Positions 56,420 through 64,000 of a stretch of DNA of 64,000 bases are shown piece by piece. Made by a program: the position numbers and the translations under genes. The notes beneath the pieces are model-generated. The model was not told the origin of the DNA. It ran no database searches and saw only the letters and a program-made list of their open reading frames with translations. Source of the DNA: Mycobacterium sp. 852002-51057_SCH5723018 (GTDB lineage: Bacteria; Actinomycetota; Actinomycetes; Mycobacteriales; Mycobacteriaceae); assembly GCF_001667035.1 (NCBI RefSeq), contig NZ_LZIR01000045.1, positions 1-64,000 on the forward strand. The letters run 5' to 3'. Every line of letters starts with the position of its first letter. The first letter of the stretch is position 1.

Positions 56420-56481
56420 GCGTGTCTCGAGCGGTGGAATCACATCCGTCACAGCTGCCACTGGCTCCAACCACCACACGT

Positions 56482-56546
56482 TTTTGTCCGCCTAGCAGCG
56501 ACATACGCAGTTGCCCAAGGGATTTGTCGCTCGTAGGCGGACAAAA
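56482..56546. terminator. 22-bp-arm inverted repeat between convergent genes
   Basis: The arms 56482-56503 and 56525-56546 pair at 20 of 22 positions (TTTTGTCCGCCTA with TAGGCGGACAAAA, then CAGCGACA-type inner part) around a 21-base loop. It lies between the secreted-protein gene and coaE. It may end both transcripts; its length also suits a small mobile inverted-repeat element. Confidence 0.6.
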
Positions 56547-56577
56547 GACCACCCGAATCGGGCGGCGGCTGGTGTGA

Positions 56578-57810
56578 CTATTGTGACAGCGCGCCCTCGG
56601 GCTTCCAGCCGGTCGAGTCGGCCCACTCCCACGCCCGCCGGTAAGCGTCGGGATACCAAGCTTCCTTGACGACCACATAGGCCGCGGTCTCACCGTCCGC
56701 GCCCCGTTCGGCCTCGCGCTTGACGGCCAGGTAGTCGGCGCGGGCGGTGGGGTTGGCCGCCAGCCAGTCGACAAACAGCAGCGCGAATTGCTGATTGGGC
56801 CAGCCGTCCACCCGGATGTGCACGTTGGTGGGCCGTCCCGGATCGGCCGAGGCGTGAATCCGCTTGTGCCACAATGAGGGATCGTCACTGTGGTTGTAGC
56901 GTTCCACGGTGCTGCGGGCATCGGGCTTGGGGACGTCTTCGGTGAGGCGGTCGATGCGGGGGTAGCCGGCGGATAACAGGGGCTCGGCGAGCGCTTCGGC
57001 GACCGCGAGCGACTCGACGGTGATCTGAACGTCGATGACGTCCTTGGCGGCGAAGTCGGGCACCGCGGTCGAACCGATGTGGTCGACGCGCAACGCCCTA
57101 TGACCGCACGCGGTCCGAATCCGGTTGATGATCCGCCGCGCCTGGTCGCGCCAACTCGGATCGGGCGGCACCAGCCGCGCCGGCGCCCGGGCGATCTCAC
57201 CCGCGCTCAGGTTGTGGGCGAACGGCAGGATCCGGTTGTGCCACACGTCAAGTGCCCGCTGCTCCAACTCGCCGGGGCTGCCCGAATTGTCCAGCCAGAT
57301 GTCGGCGACGGCGCGGCGCTGCTCGTCGGAGGCCTGCGCGGCGATGCGGGCGCGGGCGTCCTCCTCGGGCATGCCGCGTTGTTCGACCAGCCGACGCACC
57401 CGCATCTCGGCGTCGGCGTGCACCACGACGACCAGCGGGAACAGCGGCGCCATCCCGGATTCAACCAGCAGCGGAATGTCCTCGACCACAACGGAATCCC
57501 CGGGCACCGACGCAATGATCTCGGCGCGGCGCTTACCCACCAGCGGGTGGACGATCCCGTTCAGCTTCTTGCGGGCGTCGTCATCCCGAAATGCCTTGGC
57601 GGCTAAAGCCGGACGATCCAGCGATCCGTCCGATTGCAGGATGTCCTCGCCGAACGCCTCGACCAGCGACGACAGTCCCTCGGTGCCCGGCTCGACCACT
57701 TCGCGCGCGATGACGTCGCCGTCGACGATGACCCCACCGCACTTCGCGAACGTGGCCGACACCGCCGACTTGCCGGCGCCGATGCCACCGGTCAACCCGA
57801 TCCGCAGCAT
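56578..57810 (-). CDS. coaE: Dephospho-CoA kinase fused to a GrpB-like domain
   Basis: A 410-residue protein. Residues 1-200 are CoaE, which phosphorylates dephospho-CoA in the last step of CoA synthesis: P-loop GLTGGIGAGKSAV, then DGDVIAREVVEPGTEG and the lid RRAEI...VVEDIPLLVESGM. Residues about 220-400 are a GrpB/UPF0157 domain (HRALRVDHIGSTAVPDFAAKDVIDVQI, related to nucleotidyltransferases) of unknown role; the same fusion exists in M. tuberculosis CoaE. It starts six bases after the rpsA stop and is likely co-transcribed with rpsA. Confidence 0.95.
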   Translation of the reverse strand: MLRIGLTGGIGAGKSAVSATFAKCGGVIVDGDVIAREVVEPGTEGLSSLVEAFGEDILQSDGSLDRPALAAKAFRDDDARKKLNGIVHPLVGKRRAEIIASVPGDSVVVEDIPLLVESGMAPLFPLVVVVHADAEMRVRRLVEQRGMPEEDARARIAAQASDEQRRAVADIWLDNSGSPGELEQRALDVWHNRILPFAHNLSAGEIARAPARLVPPDPSWRDQARRIINRIRTACGHRALRVDHIGSTAVPDFAAKDVIDVQITVESLAVAEALAEPLLSAGYPRIDRLTEDVPKPDARSTVERYNHSDDPSLWHKRIHASADPGRPTNVHIRVDGWPNQQFALLFVDWLAANPTARADYLAVKREAERGADGETAAYVVVKEAWYPDAYRRAWEWADSTGWKPEGALSQ

Positions 57811-57816
57811 GCGCGA

Positions 57817-59265
57817 TCAGGCGTTGCCGGCGAGTTTCTCCCGCAGAGCGGCCAATTGGGCGTCGCTGGCCAAGGATCCACCGGCCGCCTTCTCCTCGCG
57901 CGCACCGCCGTTGCCGGACGACTGCTCGCCACCGCCGTGTCCGGCCGCCTCGGCCGCGGCGAACTTCTCCATCTGCGCGGTGTGCATCTTGTGCCGGCGC
58001 TCGGCCTCGGCGTAGCGGGCCTCCCATTCGGCGCGCTGCTTTTCGAAGCCCTCCAACCATTCGTTGGTGTCGGCGTCGAAGCCTTCGGGGAAGATGTAGT
58101 TGCCCTGCTCGTCGTAGCTGTCGGCCATGCCGTACTTCGCCGGGTCGAACTCCTCGGTGTAGTCCTCGTTGGCCTGCTTGAGCGACAACGAGATTCGGCG
58201 GCGCTCCAGGTCGATGTCGATGACCTTGACCATCGCGTCGTCGCCGACGGCCACCACCTGGTCGGGCACCTCGACGTGCCGCTCGGCCAGCTCCGAGATG
58301 TGCACCAGGCCCTCGATGCCCTCCTCGACGCGCACGAACGCGCCGAACGGAACCAGCTTGGTGACCTTGCCGGGCACGATCTGGCCGATGGCGTGGGTGC
58401 GGGCGAAGTGCCGCCACGGGTCTTCCTGGGTCGCCTTGAGCGACAACGAAACCCGCTCGCGGTCCATGTCGACGTCGAGCACCTCGACGGTGACCTCGTC
58501 GCCCACCTGGACCACCTCGGACGGGTGGTCGATGTGCTTCCAGGACAGCTCGGAGACGTGCACCAGACCGTCCACACCACCGAGATCGACGAACGCGCCG
58601 AAGTTGACGATGGACGACACCACGCCCTTGCGGATGGTGCCCTTCTGTAGCTGGTTGAGGAACTCGCTGCGCACCTCGGACTGCGTCTGCTCCAGCCATG
58701 CCCGCCGCGACAGCACCACGTTGTTGCGGTTCTTGTCCAGCTCGATGATCTTGGCTTCGATCTCCTTGCCGATGTACGGCTGCAGATCGCGCACGCGCCG
58801 CATCTCGACCAGCGAGGCGGGCAGGAAGCCGCGCAGCCCGATGTCGAGGATCAGGCCACCCTTGACCACCTCGATGACGGTGCCCTTGACGGCCTCGTCC
58901 TTTTCCTTGAGCGCCTCGATGGTGCCCCAGGCGCGCTCGTACTGGGCGCGCTTCTTGGACAGGATCAGGCGGCCCTCTTTGTCCTCCTTGGTGAGAACCA
59001 GGGCCTCGACCTCATCACCGACGGAAACGACCTCGTTGGGGTCGACGTCGTGCTTGATGGAGAGTTCGCGGGCGGGGATAACCCCTTCGGTCTTGTAGCC
59101 GATGTCGAGGAGTACCTCGTCCCGGTCCACTTTGACAATGGTGCCTTCGACGATGTCGCCATCGTTGAAGTACTTGATGGTTTTATCGATCGCGGCGAGA
59201 AAGTCCTCGCTCGAGCCTATGTCGTTGACGGCTACTTGTGGCGAGGTGACGGCGGGACTCGGCAT
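57817..59265 (-). CDS. rpsA: 30S ribosomal protein S1
   Basis: A 482-residue protein with four S1 RNA-binding OB folds, each opening with a pattern like G(D/T)IVxGTIVKVDRDEVLLDIG, PxxELS...V...V. It holds mRNA on the 30S subunit. The C-terminal tail after residue 430 is Gly/Glu/Ala-rich, as in mycobacteria, where it has been linked to trans-translation and debated in pyrazinamide action. The start at 59265 gives the MPSPAVTSPQVAVNDIGSSEDFLAAID N-terminus. A perfect palindrome overlaps its presumed promoter. Confidence 0.97.
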   Translation of the reverse strand: MPSPAVTSPQVAVNDIGSSEDFLAAIDKTIKYFNDGDIVEGTIVKVDRDEVLLDIGYKTEGVIPARELSIKHDVDPNEVVSVGDEVEALVLTKEDKEGRLILSKKRAQYERAWGTIEALKEKDEAVKGTVIEVVKGGLILDIGLRGFLPASLVEMRRVRDLQPYIGKEIEAKIIELDKNRNNVVLSRRAWLEQTQSEVRSEFLNQLQKGTIRKGVVSSIVNFGAFVDLGGVDGLVHVSELSWKHIDHPSEVVQVGDEVTVEVLDVDMDRERVSLSLKATQEDPWRHFARTHAIGQIVPGKVTKLVPFGAFVRVEEGIEGLVHISELAERHVEVPDQVVAVGDDAMVKVIDIDLERRRISLSLKQANEDYTEEFDPAKYGMADSYDEQGNYIFPEGFDADTNEWLEGFEKQRAEWEARYAEAERRHKMHTAQMEKFAAAEAAGHGGGEQSSGNGGAREEKAAGGSLASDAQLAALREKLAGNA

Positions 59266-59316
59266 GTTGTTGGGTTGCTCCGGACAGGTTGGGTCGTAGG
59301 GACAATTCAGGATTTA

Positions 59317-59338
59317 CCTGTCGAGGCTACTCGACAGG
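59317..59338. promoter_or_regulatory. Perfect 9-4-9 palindrome over the rpsA -10 box
   Basis: CCTGTCGAG-GCTA-CTCGACAGG is a perfect inverted repeat, 52 bases upstream of the rpsA ATG. On the minus strand its loop and right arm contain TAGCCT, a -10 match, with TTGTCC about 18 bases upstream as -35. It may be an operator or, if transcription starts further upstream, a leader hairpin. Confidence 0.55.
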
Positions 59339-59446
59339 GCACACGCTGGACAAACCAAGCCGGTTGCATGTCTGACTCAAACATGACGGCACGGCAAATT
59401 CGCGGTGTGAATCGCCGTTAATGCGCGGCGGAGTCGGATTGCCGCG

Positions 59447-62170
59447 CTAGTGCGCGGCCGTGTCCCATGAGCGACCGTAGCCGACCGACACCTCGAGCGG
59501 GACGTCCAGGGGGTAGGCGCCGCCCATCTTCTCGCGCGCCAGCGCCTCGACCCGTTCCCGCTCCCCGGGCGCGATTTCGAACAACAGTTCGTCGTGCACC
59601 TGCAGCAGCATCCGGGACGCCAGCCCCGCTTCCTTGAGCGCCTTGTCGACCTCGATCATCGCCACCTTGATGATGTCGGCCGCGCTGCCCTGGATCGGCG
59701 CGTTGAGCGCCGCTCGTTCGGCGGCCTCGCGCACCTGACGATTGCTGCTGTCCAGCTCGGGCAGGTAGCGCCGGCGGCCCAGCACCGTCGAGGTGTAGCC
59801 GTCCTTGCGGGCCTGCTCGACCACCTGCATCAGGTAGTCGCGCACCCCGCCGAACCGGGCAAAGTACTGGTCCATCTGGACCTTGGCCTCCTCGGTGGAG
59901 ATCTTCAGCTGCGCGGCCAGCCCGTACGCGCTCAAGCCGTAGGCCAGCCCGTACGACATCGCCTTGACGCGGCGCCGCAGCTCGGCGGTGACCTCCTCGA
60001 TCGGCACGCCGAACGCCCGCGAGGCGACGAACGAGTGCAGGTCCTCGCCGGTGTTGAACGCCTCGATGAGGCCTTCGTCGCGGGACAGGTGCGCCATGAT
60101 GCGCATCTCGATCTGGCTGTAGTCGGCGGTCATCAGCTCGGCGTAACCGTTGCCGACGACGAACGCGTCCCGGATCTGGCGCCCTTCCTCGGTGCGGATC
60201 GGGATGTTCTGCAGGTTTGGCTCGGTCGAGGAAAGCCGGCCGGTCGCCGCGATGGTCTGGTTGAACGTGGTGTGAATGCGGCCGTCGGCCGCCACCGAGT
60301 TCAGCAGCCCGTCAACGGTGACCTTGAGCCGGGTGACGTCGCGGTGGGCCAGCAGGTGCTGCAGGAAGGGATGCCCGGTCTTGTCGAACAGCGACTGCAG
60401 GGCGTCGGCGTCGGTGGTGTAGCCGGTCTTGGTTCGCTTGGTCTTCGGCATCCCGAGTTCGTCGAACAACACCACCTGCAACTGCTTGGGTGAGCCCAGG
60501 TTGATCTGCTTGCCGATGACGGCGTAGGCGGCCTCGGCGGCGTCGCGGATCTGGTCGGCGAATTGGCTTTGCAACTCACCCAGCAGCTGCAAATCGACCG
60601 CGATGCCCGCGGTTTCCATGTGGGCCAGCGCCTGCTGGACGGGCAGCTCCATCTCGGAAAGCAATGCGGTGGAATCGATTCGGTCCAGCTCGGCGTCGAG
60701 TGCGTCGGCCAGGTCCACCACGGCGCGGGCCCGCAGTATCAGGGTCTGGACGGCCTGCTCGTCCACGCCCTCCATGTCATCGAGCAGCGAAAGCTGTTGC
60801 TGTTCAGCCGTTTCCGCGCGCAGCTCGCGGCGCAGGTAGCGCAGTGACAGGTCGTCGAGGGTGAAGCTGCGCTGCCCCGGCCGCACCAAATACGCCGCCA
60901 GCGCGGTGTCGGAGGTGACGCCGTTGAGCGTCCACCCGCGGCCCGTCAGGTCGTGCATGGCGAGCTTGGCCTCATGCAGCGCTTTGGGTTTCGCCGGATC
61001 GGCCAGCCAGTCCGCCAGCGCCGCGTCGTCCTCGGGTGTCAGGGTCGCGGTGTCGACGTAGCCGCCGTCGCCGTCGGCCGCGGCGACGGCCAGCGCGGTC
61101 GCGTCGCCGCCGTGCGGCAGGTGGGTGCCCGCCACGGCCAGCCCGGCCCGTCGCCCGTCGGCGGCGTGCGCGGCCAGCCACTGCCCGACCGTGCCGGGAT
61201 CCAGCGCGCCGCCGCGCACGTCGAAACCCTCGTCGACCTCGGGCTCGACGGCGACCAGGGTCTCGAACAACCGGTCCCGCAACACCCGGAACTCCAGGTC
61301 GTCGAAGAGCCGGTGGATCTGGTCGCGATCCCACGGCTGCAGCCGCAGGGTGTCCGGCGTCTGCGCCAGCGGCACGTCGCGAACGAGCTCGGTGAGGTCC
61401 CGATTGAGCACCACGTTGGCCACGTGCGCTCGTAGCGCGTCGCCCACCTTGCCGCGCACCGAGTCGACGTTGTCGACCAGCGCCTGCAGCGAGCCGTATT
61501 CGGCGATCCACTTGGTCGCCGTCTTCTCTCCCACTCCCGGGATGCCGGGCAGGTTGTCGCTGGGATCGCCGCGCAGCGCGGCGAAGTCGGGGTATTGCTT
61601 GGGGGTCAGCCCGTACTTTTCGACGACGGCCTCCGGGGTGAAGCGGGTCAGCTCGCTGACCCCCTTGCGGGGATACAGCACGGTCACGTCGTCGCTGACC
61701 AGCTGCAGGGAGTCGCGGTCGCCGGTGACCACCAGCACGCGGTAGCCCTCGTTTTCGGCCTGGGTGGCCAGCGTCGCGATCAGGTCGTCGGCCTCGAACC
61801 CCGGTTCGGAAAGCACGGTGATGCCCAGCGCGTTCAGCACTTCCTTGGTGATGTCGATCTGGCCATGGAACTCATCGGGCGTCGAAGACCGGTTGGCCTT
61901 GTACTCCGGGTACCGCTCGGAGCGGAAGGTCTGCCGCGACACGTCGAACGCCGCGGCGATGTGCGTCGGGGCCTCGTCACGCAGCAGGTTGATCAGCATC
62001 GCGGTGAAGCCGTACACCGCGTTGGTGGTCAGCCCACCGCGGGTCTTGAAGTTCTCGGCGGGCAGCGCGTAGAACGCCCGGAACGCCAGCGAATTGCCAT
62101 CCAACAACATCAAAGTCGGCTTGGTTTGTTCCTCGGCGGCAGCGGGGGTGGCGGTGGGCGCGGCGGGCAC
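59447..62170 (-). CDS. polA: DNA polymerase I
   Basis: A 907-residue polymerase for gap filling and primer removal. The N-terminal 5'-nuclease (LLDGNSLAFRAFYAL, VTGDRDSLQLV, GVGEKTATKWI) is followed by a 3'-5' exonuclease-like domain without obvious catalytic residues and the polymerase domain (TADYSQIEMRIMAHLS, RRRVKAMSYGLAYGLS, LLQVHDELLFE). GTG 62170 is chosen: TAGAGT lies seven bases before it, and the resulting length agrees with M. tuberculosis PolA. Upstream ATGs at 62203 and 62200 would overlap the promoter. Confidence 0.96.
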   Translation of the reverse strand: MPAAPTATPAAAEEQTKPTLMLLDGNSLAFRAFYALPAENFKTRGGLTTNAVYGFTAMLINLLRDEAPTHIAAAFDVSRQTFRSERYPEYKANRSSTPDEFHGQIDITKEVLNALGITVLSEPGFEADDLIATLATQAENEGYRVLVVTGDRDSLQLVSDDVTVLYPRKGVSELTRFTPEAVVEKYGLTPKQYPDFAALRGDPSDNLPGIPGVGEKTATKWIAEYGSLQALVDNVDSVRGKVGDALRAHVANVVLNRDLTELVRDVPLAQTPDTLRLQPWDRDQIHRLFDDLEFRVLRDRLFETLVAVEPEVDEGFDVRGGALDPGTVGQWLAAHAADGRRAGLAVAGTHLPHGGDATALAVAAADGDGGYVDTATLTPEDDAALADWLADPAKPKALHEAKLAMHDLTGRGWTLNGVTSDTALAAYLVRPGQRSFTLDDLSLRYLRRELRAETAEQQQLSLLDDMEGVDEQAVQTLILRARAVVDLADALDAELDRIDSTALLSEMELPVQQALAHMETAGIAVDLQLLGELQSQFADQIRDAAEAAYAVIGKQINLGSPKQLQVVLFDELGMPKTKRTKTGYTTDADALQSLFDKTGHPFLQHLLAHRDVTRLKVTVDGLLNSVAADGRIHTTFNQTIAATGRLSSTEPNLQNIPIRTEEGRQIRDAFVVGNGYAELMTADYSQIEMRIMAHLSRDEGLIEAFNTGEDLHSFVASRAFGVPIEEVTAELRRRVKAMSYGLAYGLSAYGLAAQLKISTEEAKVQMDQYFARFGGVRDYLMQVVEQARKDGYTSTVLGRRRYLPELDSSNRQVREAAERAALNAPIQGSAADIIKVAMIEVDKALKEAGLASRMLLQVHDELLFEIAPGERERVEALAREKMGGAYPLDVPLEVSVGYGRSWDTAAH

Positions 62171-62177
62171 GGCTTTA

Positions 62178-62183
62178 ACTCTA
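62178..62183 (-). promoter_or_regulatory. -10 box of leaderless polA
   Basis: TAGAGT on the minus strand, seven bases before the GTG at 62170. Confidence 0.5.
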
Positions 62184-62199
62184 GGCACCCGCCATGACA

Positions 62200-62487
62200 T
62201 CAAGTCAGCCGCCGCTGAGCGCCCACGTCGTATTCAGAAACCGACGCAGACACGATGGCGCCCTGTTGTTCATCGGTGGGTCCGCTACCGCGGAACGCCT
62301 CGACGGCGGCCCGTGACTCCCAGTGTTCGAAGATGTCGATGCGATTCGGATCGACCAGGTCGGCACTGATCGCGAAGTCGAGGCAGCCCGGCGTTCTGCG
62401 CGCTTGCTGGACGACGGCCCTACATCCGGCCAGATAGCTGTCTCGCTGCAGTGGCTCGACGACAAGGTAACCCGCAACGATCACCAT
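62200..62487 (-). CDS. Antibiotic-biosynthesis-monooxygenase (ABM) fold protein
   Basis: A 95-residue dimeric ferredoxin-like protein. The pattern VIVAGYLVVEPLQRDSYLAGC...ARRTPGCLDFAISADLVDPNRIDIFEHWESRAAVEAFRGS is typical of the ABM family, which includes quinol monooxygenases and heme-degrading enzymes. The two MhuD-type heme ligands cannot be assigned, so the role is open. ATG 62487 lies six bases after AAGGAGC; the frame upstream of it is not needed. It ends 30 bases before polA. Confidence 0.88.
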   Translation of the reverse strand: MVIVAGYLVVEPLQRDSYLAGCRAVVQQARRTPGCLDFAISADLVDPNRIDIFEHWESRAAVEAFRGSGPTDEQQGAIVSASVSEYDVGAQRRLT

Positions 62488-62606
62488 GGGACGCTCCTTC
62501 GCTGGCTCGCAACTCCTCCTCTGGTCTGACCTTCGACGCCCGCCGAAGTCATCGGTGCAATCCTGCACAGAACTGCAACACGTTTCAGTTTTGTGTTCGG
62601 CCTGGG

Positions 62607-62612
62607 TAGTCT
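62607..62612 (+). promoter_or_regulatory. -10 box of the leaderless DUF35 gene
   Basis: TAGTCT followed by six bases and the GTG at 62619. Confidence 0.5.
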
Positions 62613-62618
62613 GACCGA

Positions 62619-63062
62619 GTGCCAGAGGTCACCACCCAACAACCCGCGATCGAGGGATGGTTCGCCACCGACGAGGCCGGCGTACCGCACCTGATCGGCA
62701 GCAAGTGCCCGCAGTGCGGGACCTACGTCTTCCCGCCCCGGGAGAACAACTGCCCGAACCCGGCCTGCGACAGCGACGCACTAGAGGCCGTCGCGCTGTC
62801 CACCCGGGGCACGCTGTGGAGCTACACCGAAAACCGGTATCCGCCGCCCCCGCCCTACCCCGCCCCGGACCCGTTCGAGCCGTTCGCGATCGCCGCCGTC
62901 GAGCTGGCGAATGAGGGTCTGATCGTGCTGGGCAAGGTGGTCGAGGGCACCGTGGCCGCCGATCTGAAGGTCGGCATGGAGATGGAGCTGACGACCATGC
63001 CGCTGTTCACCGACAATGACGGCGTGCAGCGCGTCGTGCACGCGTGGAGGATCGCCACATGA
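62619..63062 (+). CDS. DUF35 zinc-ribbon/OB-fold protein (Rv1628c type)
   Basis: A 147-residue DUF35 protein. The rubredoxin-like zinc ribbon is CPQCGTYVFP...CPNPAC (about residues 29-50), followed by an OB fold (ALSTRGTLWSYTENRY...IVLGKVVEG). Such proteins pair with thiolase-like enzymes and may guide acyl-CoA substrates; the pair here overlaps the thiolase by four bases (ATGA), so the two are translationally coupled. The GTG start is set by the TAGTCT box. Confidence 0.9.
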   Translation: MPEVTTQQPAIEGWFATDEAGVPHLIGSKCPQCGTYVFPPRENNCPNPACDSDALEAVALSTRGTLWSYTENRYPPPPPYPAPDPFEPFAIAAVELANEGLIVLGKVVEGTVAADLKVGMEMELTTMPLFTDNDGVQRVVHAWRIAT

Positions 63063-64000
63063 GTAACCCCGAACCCCTCTACATCCTCGGCGCCGGGATG
63101 CACCCCTGGGGCAAGTGGGGCCGCGACTTCACCGAATACGGGGTGGTCGCCGCGCGCGCCGCGCTGGCCGAGGCCGGGCTGGACTGGAAACAGATTCAAT
63201 TGGTCGCCGGCGCGGACACCATCCGCAACGGCTACCCCGGCTTCATCGCCGGCTCGACGTTCGCGCAGAAGCTCGGCTGGAACGGCGTGCCGGTCAGCTC
63301 GAGCTATGCCGCCTGCGCCAGCGGTTCGCAGGCCCTGCAGAGCGCACGCGCACAGATCCTGGCCGGCTTTTGCGATGTCGCGTTGGTGATCGGCGCCGAC
63401 ACCACCCCGAAGGGCGCGTTCGCTCCCGTCGGCGGGGAACGCAAGAACGACCCCGACTGGCAGCGGTTCCACTTGATCGGCGCGATGAACCCGGTGTATT
63501 TCGCGCTGCTGGCGCGCCGCCGGATGGACCTCTATGGCGCGACGTCCGAGGACTTCGCTCAGGTGAAGGTGAAGAACTCGCAACACGGCCTGCAGAACCC
63601 CAATGCCCGCTACCGCAAGGAGGCCTCGGTCGACGACGTGTTCGCCAGCCCGGTGGTGGCCGACCCGCTCCGGCAGCTCGACATCTGCGCGACCTCCGAC
63701 GGGGCGGCGGCGCTGATCGTGGCCAGCGCCGAGTTCGCCCGCAAGCATCTCGGCTCACTCGACGGCGTGCCCTCGGTGCGCGCGGTCAGCACGGTCACTC
63801 CCCGGTACCCGCAGCACCTGCCCGAATTGCCCGACATCGCAACGGATTCCACCGCCGCGGTGCCCGCACCGGAGCGGGTGTTCAAGGACCAGATCCTCGA
63901 TGCGGCCTACGCCGAGGCGGGCATCGGGCCCGAGGACGTCAGCCTGGCCGAGGTCTACGACCTGTCCACCGCGCTGGAACTCGACTGGTACGAGCACCTG
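63059..64000 (+). CDS. Thiolase-like lipid-transfer protein (Rv1627c type), 3' end missing
   Basis: The first 314 codons of a thiolase-superfamily protein of the 'nonspecific lipid-transfer' type; the frame runs off the right edge. The N-terminal thiolase core is clear: YILGAGMHPWGKWG, the nucleophile-loop SSYAACASGSQAL with the active-site Cys, CATSDGAAALIV and AEVYDLSTALELDWYE. With the DUF35 partner it probably acts in beta-oxidation of a lipid or steroid side chain. The full length should be near 400 residues. Confidence 0.9.
   Translation, partial: MSNPEPLYILGAGMHPWGKWGRDFTEYGVVAARAALAEAGLDWKQIQLVAGADTIRNGYPGFIAGSTFAQKLGWNGVPVSSSYAACASGSQALQSARAQILAGFCDVALVIGADTTPKGAFAPVGGERKNDPDWQRFHLIGAMNPVYFALLARRRMDLYGATSEDFAQVKVKNSQHGLQNPNARYRKEASVDDVFASPVVADPLRQLDICATSDGAAALIVASAEFARKHLGSLDGVPSVRAVSTVTPRYPQHLPELPDIATDSTAAVPAPERVFKDQILDAAYAEAGIGPEDVSLAEVYDLSTALELDWYEHL

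Overview
This is high-GC actinobacterial DNA from a mycobacterium, most likely a slow-growing non-tuberculous species. The evidence is the run of PE-family genes with ESX secretion motifs, the fused membrane/lysyl-tRNA synthetase LysX, a LAM-capping type mannosyltransferase, and a gene order that follows, in reverse orientation, the M. tuberculosis segment from about Rv1650 (pheT) to Rv1627c as I remember it. Locus names from M. tuberculosis are recalled family knowledge; no search was run.

Layout. 1-9980: a PE-gene cluster, all on the minus strand, with five intact or partial PE proteins and three decayed copies that share a C-terminal domain. 10135-15506: pheT, pheS, a rhomboid-like membrane protein and a class III adenylyl cyclase. 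15691-18971: an MpaB-like oxygenase, then tsnR, rplT, rpmI and infC; infC appears to start at ATC and lies behind a structured leader with an intrinsic terminator. 19412-24305: lysX and a membrane-anchored esterase-like protein.

24317-36005 is an accessory block replacing what is a direct junction in M. tuberculosis. It holds a TetR regulator, a MoeY-type ThiF/nitroreductase fusion, a methyltransferase and divergent P450, a broken second moeY 3' end, a GAF-GGDEF-EAL protein, a second methyltransferase, a membrane diguanylate cyclase and a LuxI/FeeM-like acyl-amino-acid synthase candidate. The TetR, moeY and GGDEF-EAL trio matches Rv1353c-Rv1355c, so this is a c-di-GMP locus moved or retained here and then interrupted.

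36015-47077 returns to the core: a small Rv1638A-like protein, a winged-helix protein, uvrA, a metallo-beta-lactamase-fold hydrolase, a cAMP-binding-type universal stress protein, a CapA-like mannosyltransferase, an MFS exporter and uvrB. 47192-52176 is a PknF-like kinase divergent from an Rv1747-like FHA-ABC exporter. 52196-55878 carries a DUF402 protein and a tightly overlapping four-gene DNA-repair operon (degenerate LigD phosphoesterase-like protein, LigC-type ligase, primase-polymerase, Fpg/Nei glycosylase). 56006-64000 has a small secreted protein, coaE, rpsA, polA, an ABM-fold protein, and a DUF35/thiolase pair that runs off the right edge.

Regulatory themes: many genes have a TANNNT box 6-8 bases before the start codon, the pattern of leaderless mycobacterial transcripts, and this fixes several starts. 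Perfect palindromes lie at promoters of a PE gene, the cyclase/oxygenase pair and rpsA. No tRNA, rRNA, CRISPR array, transposase or phage gene was recognised.
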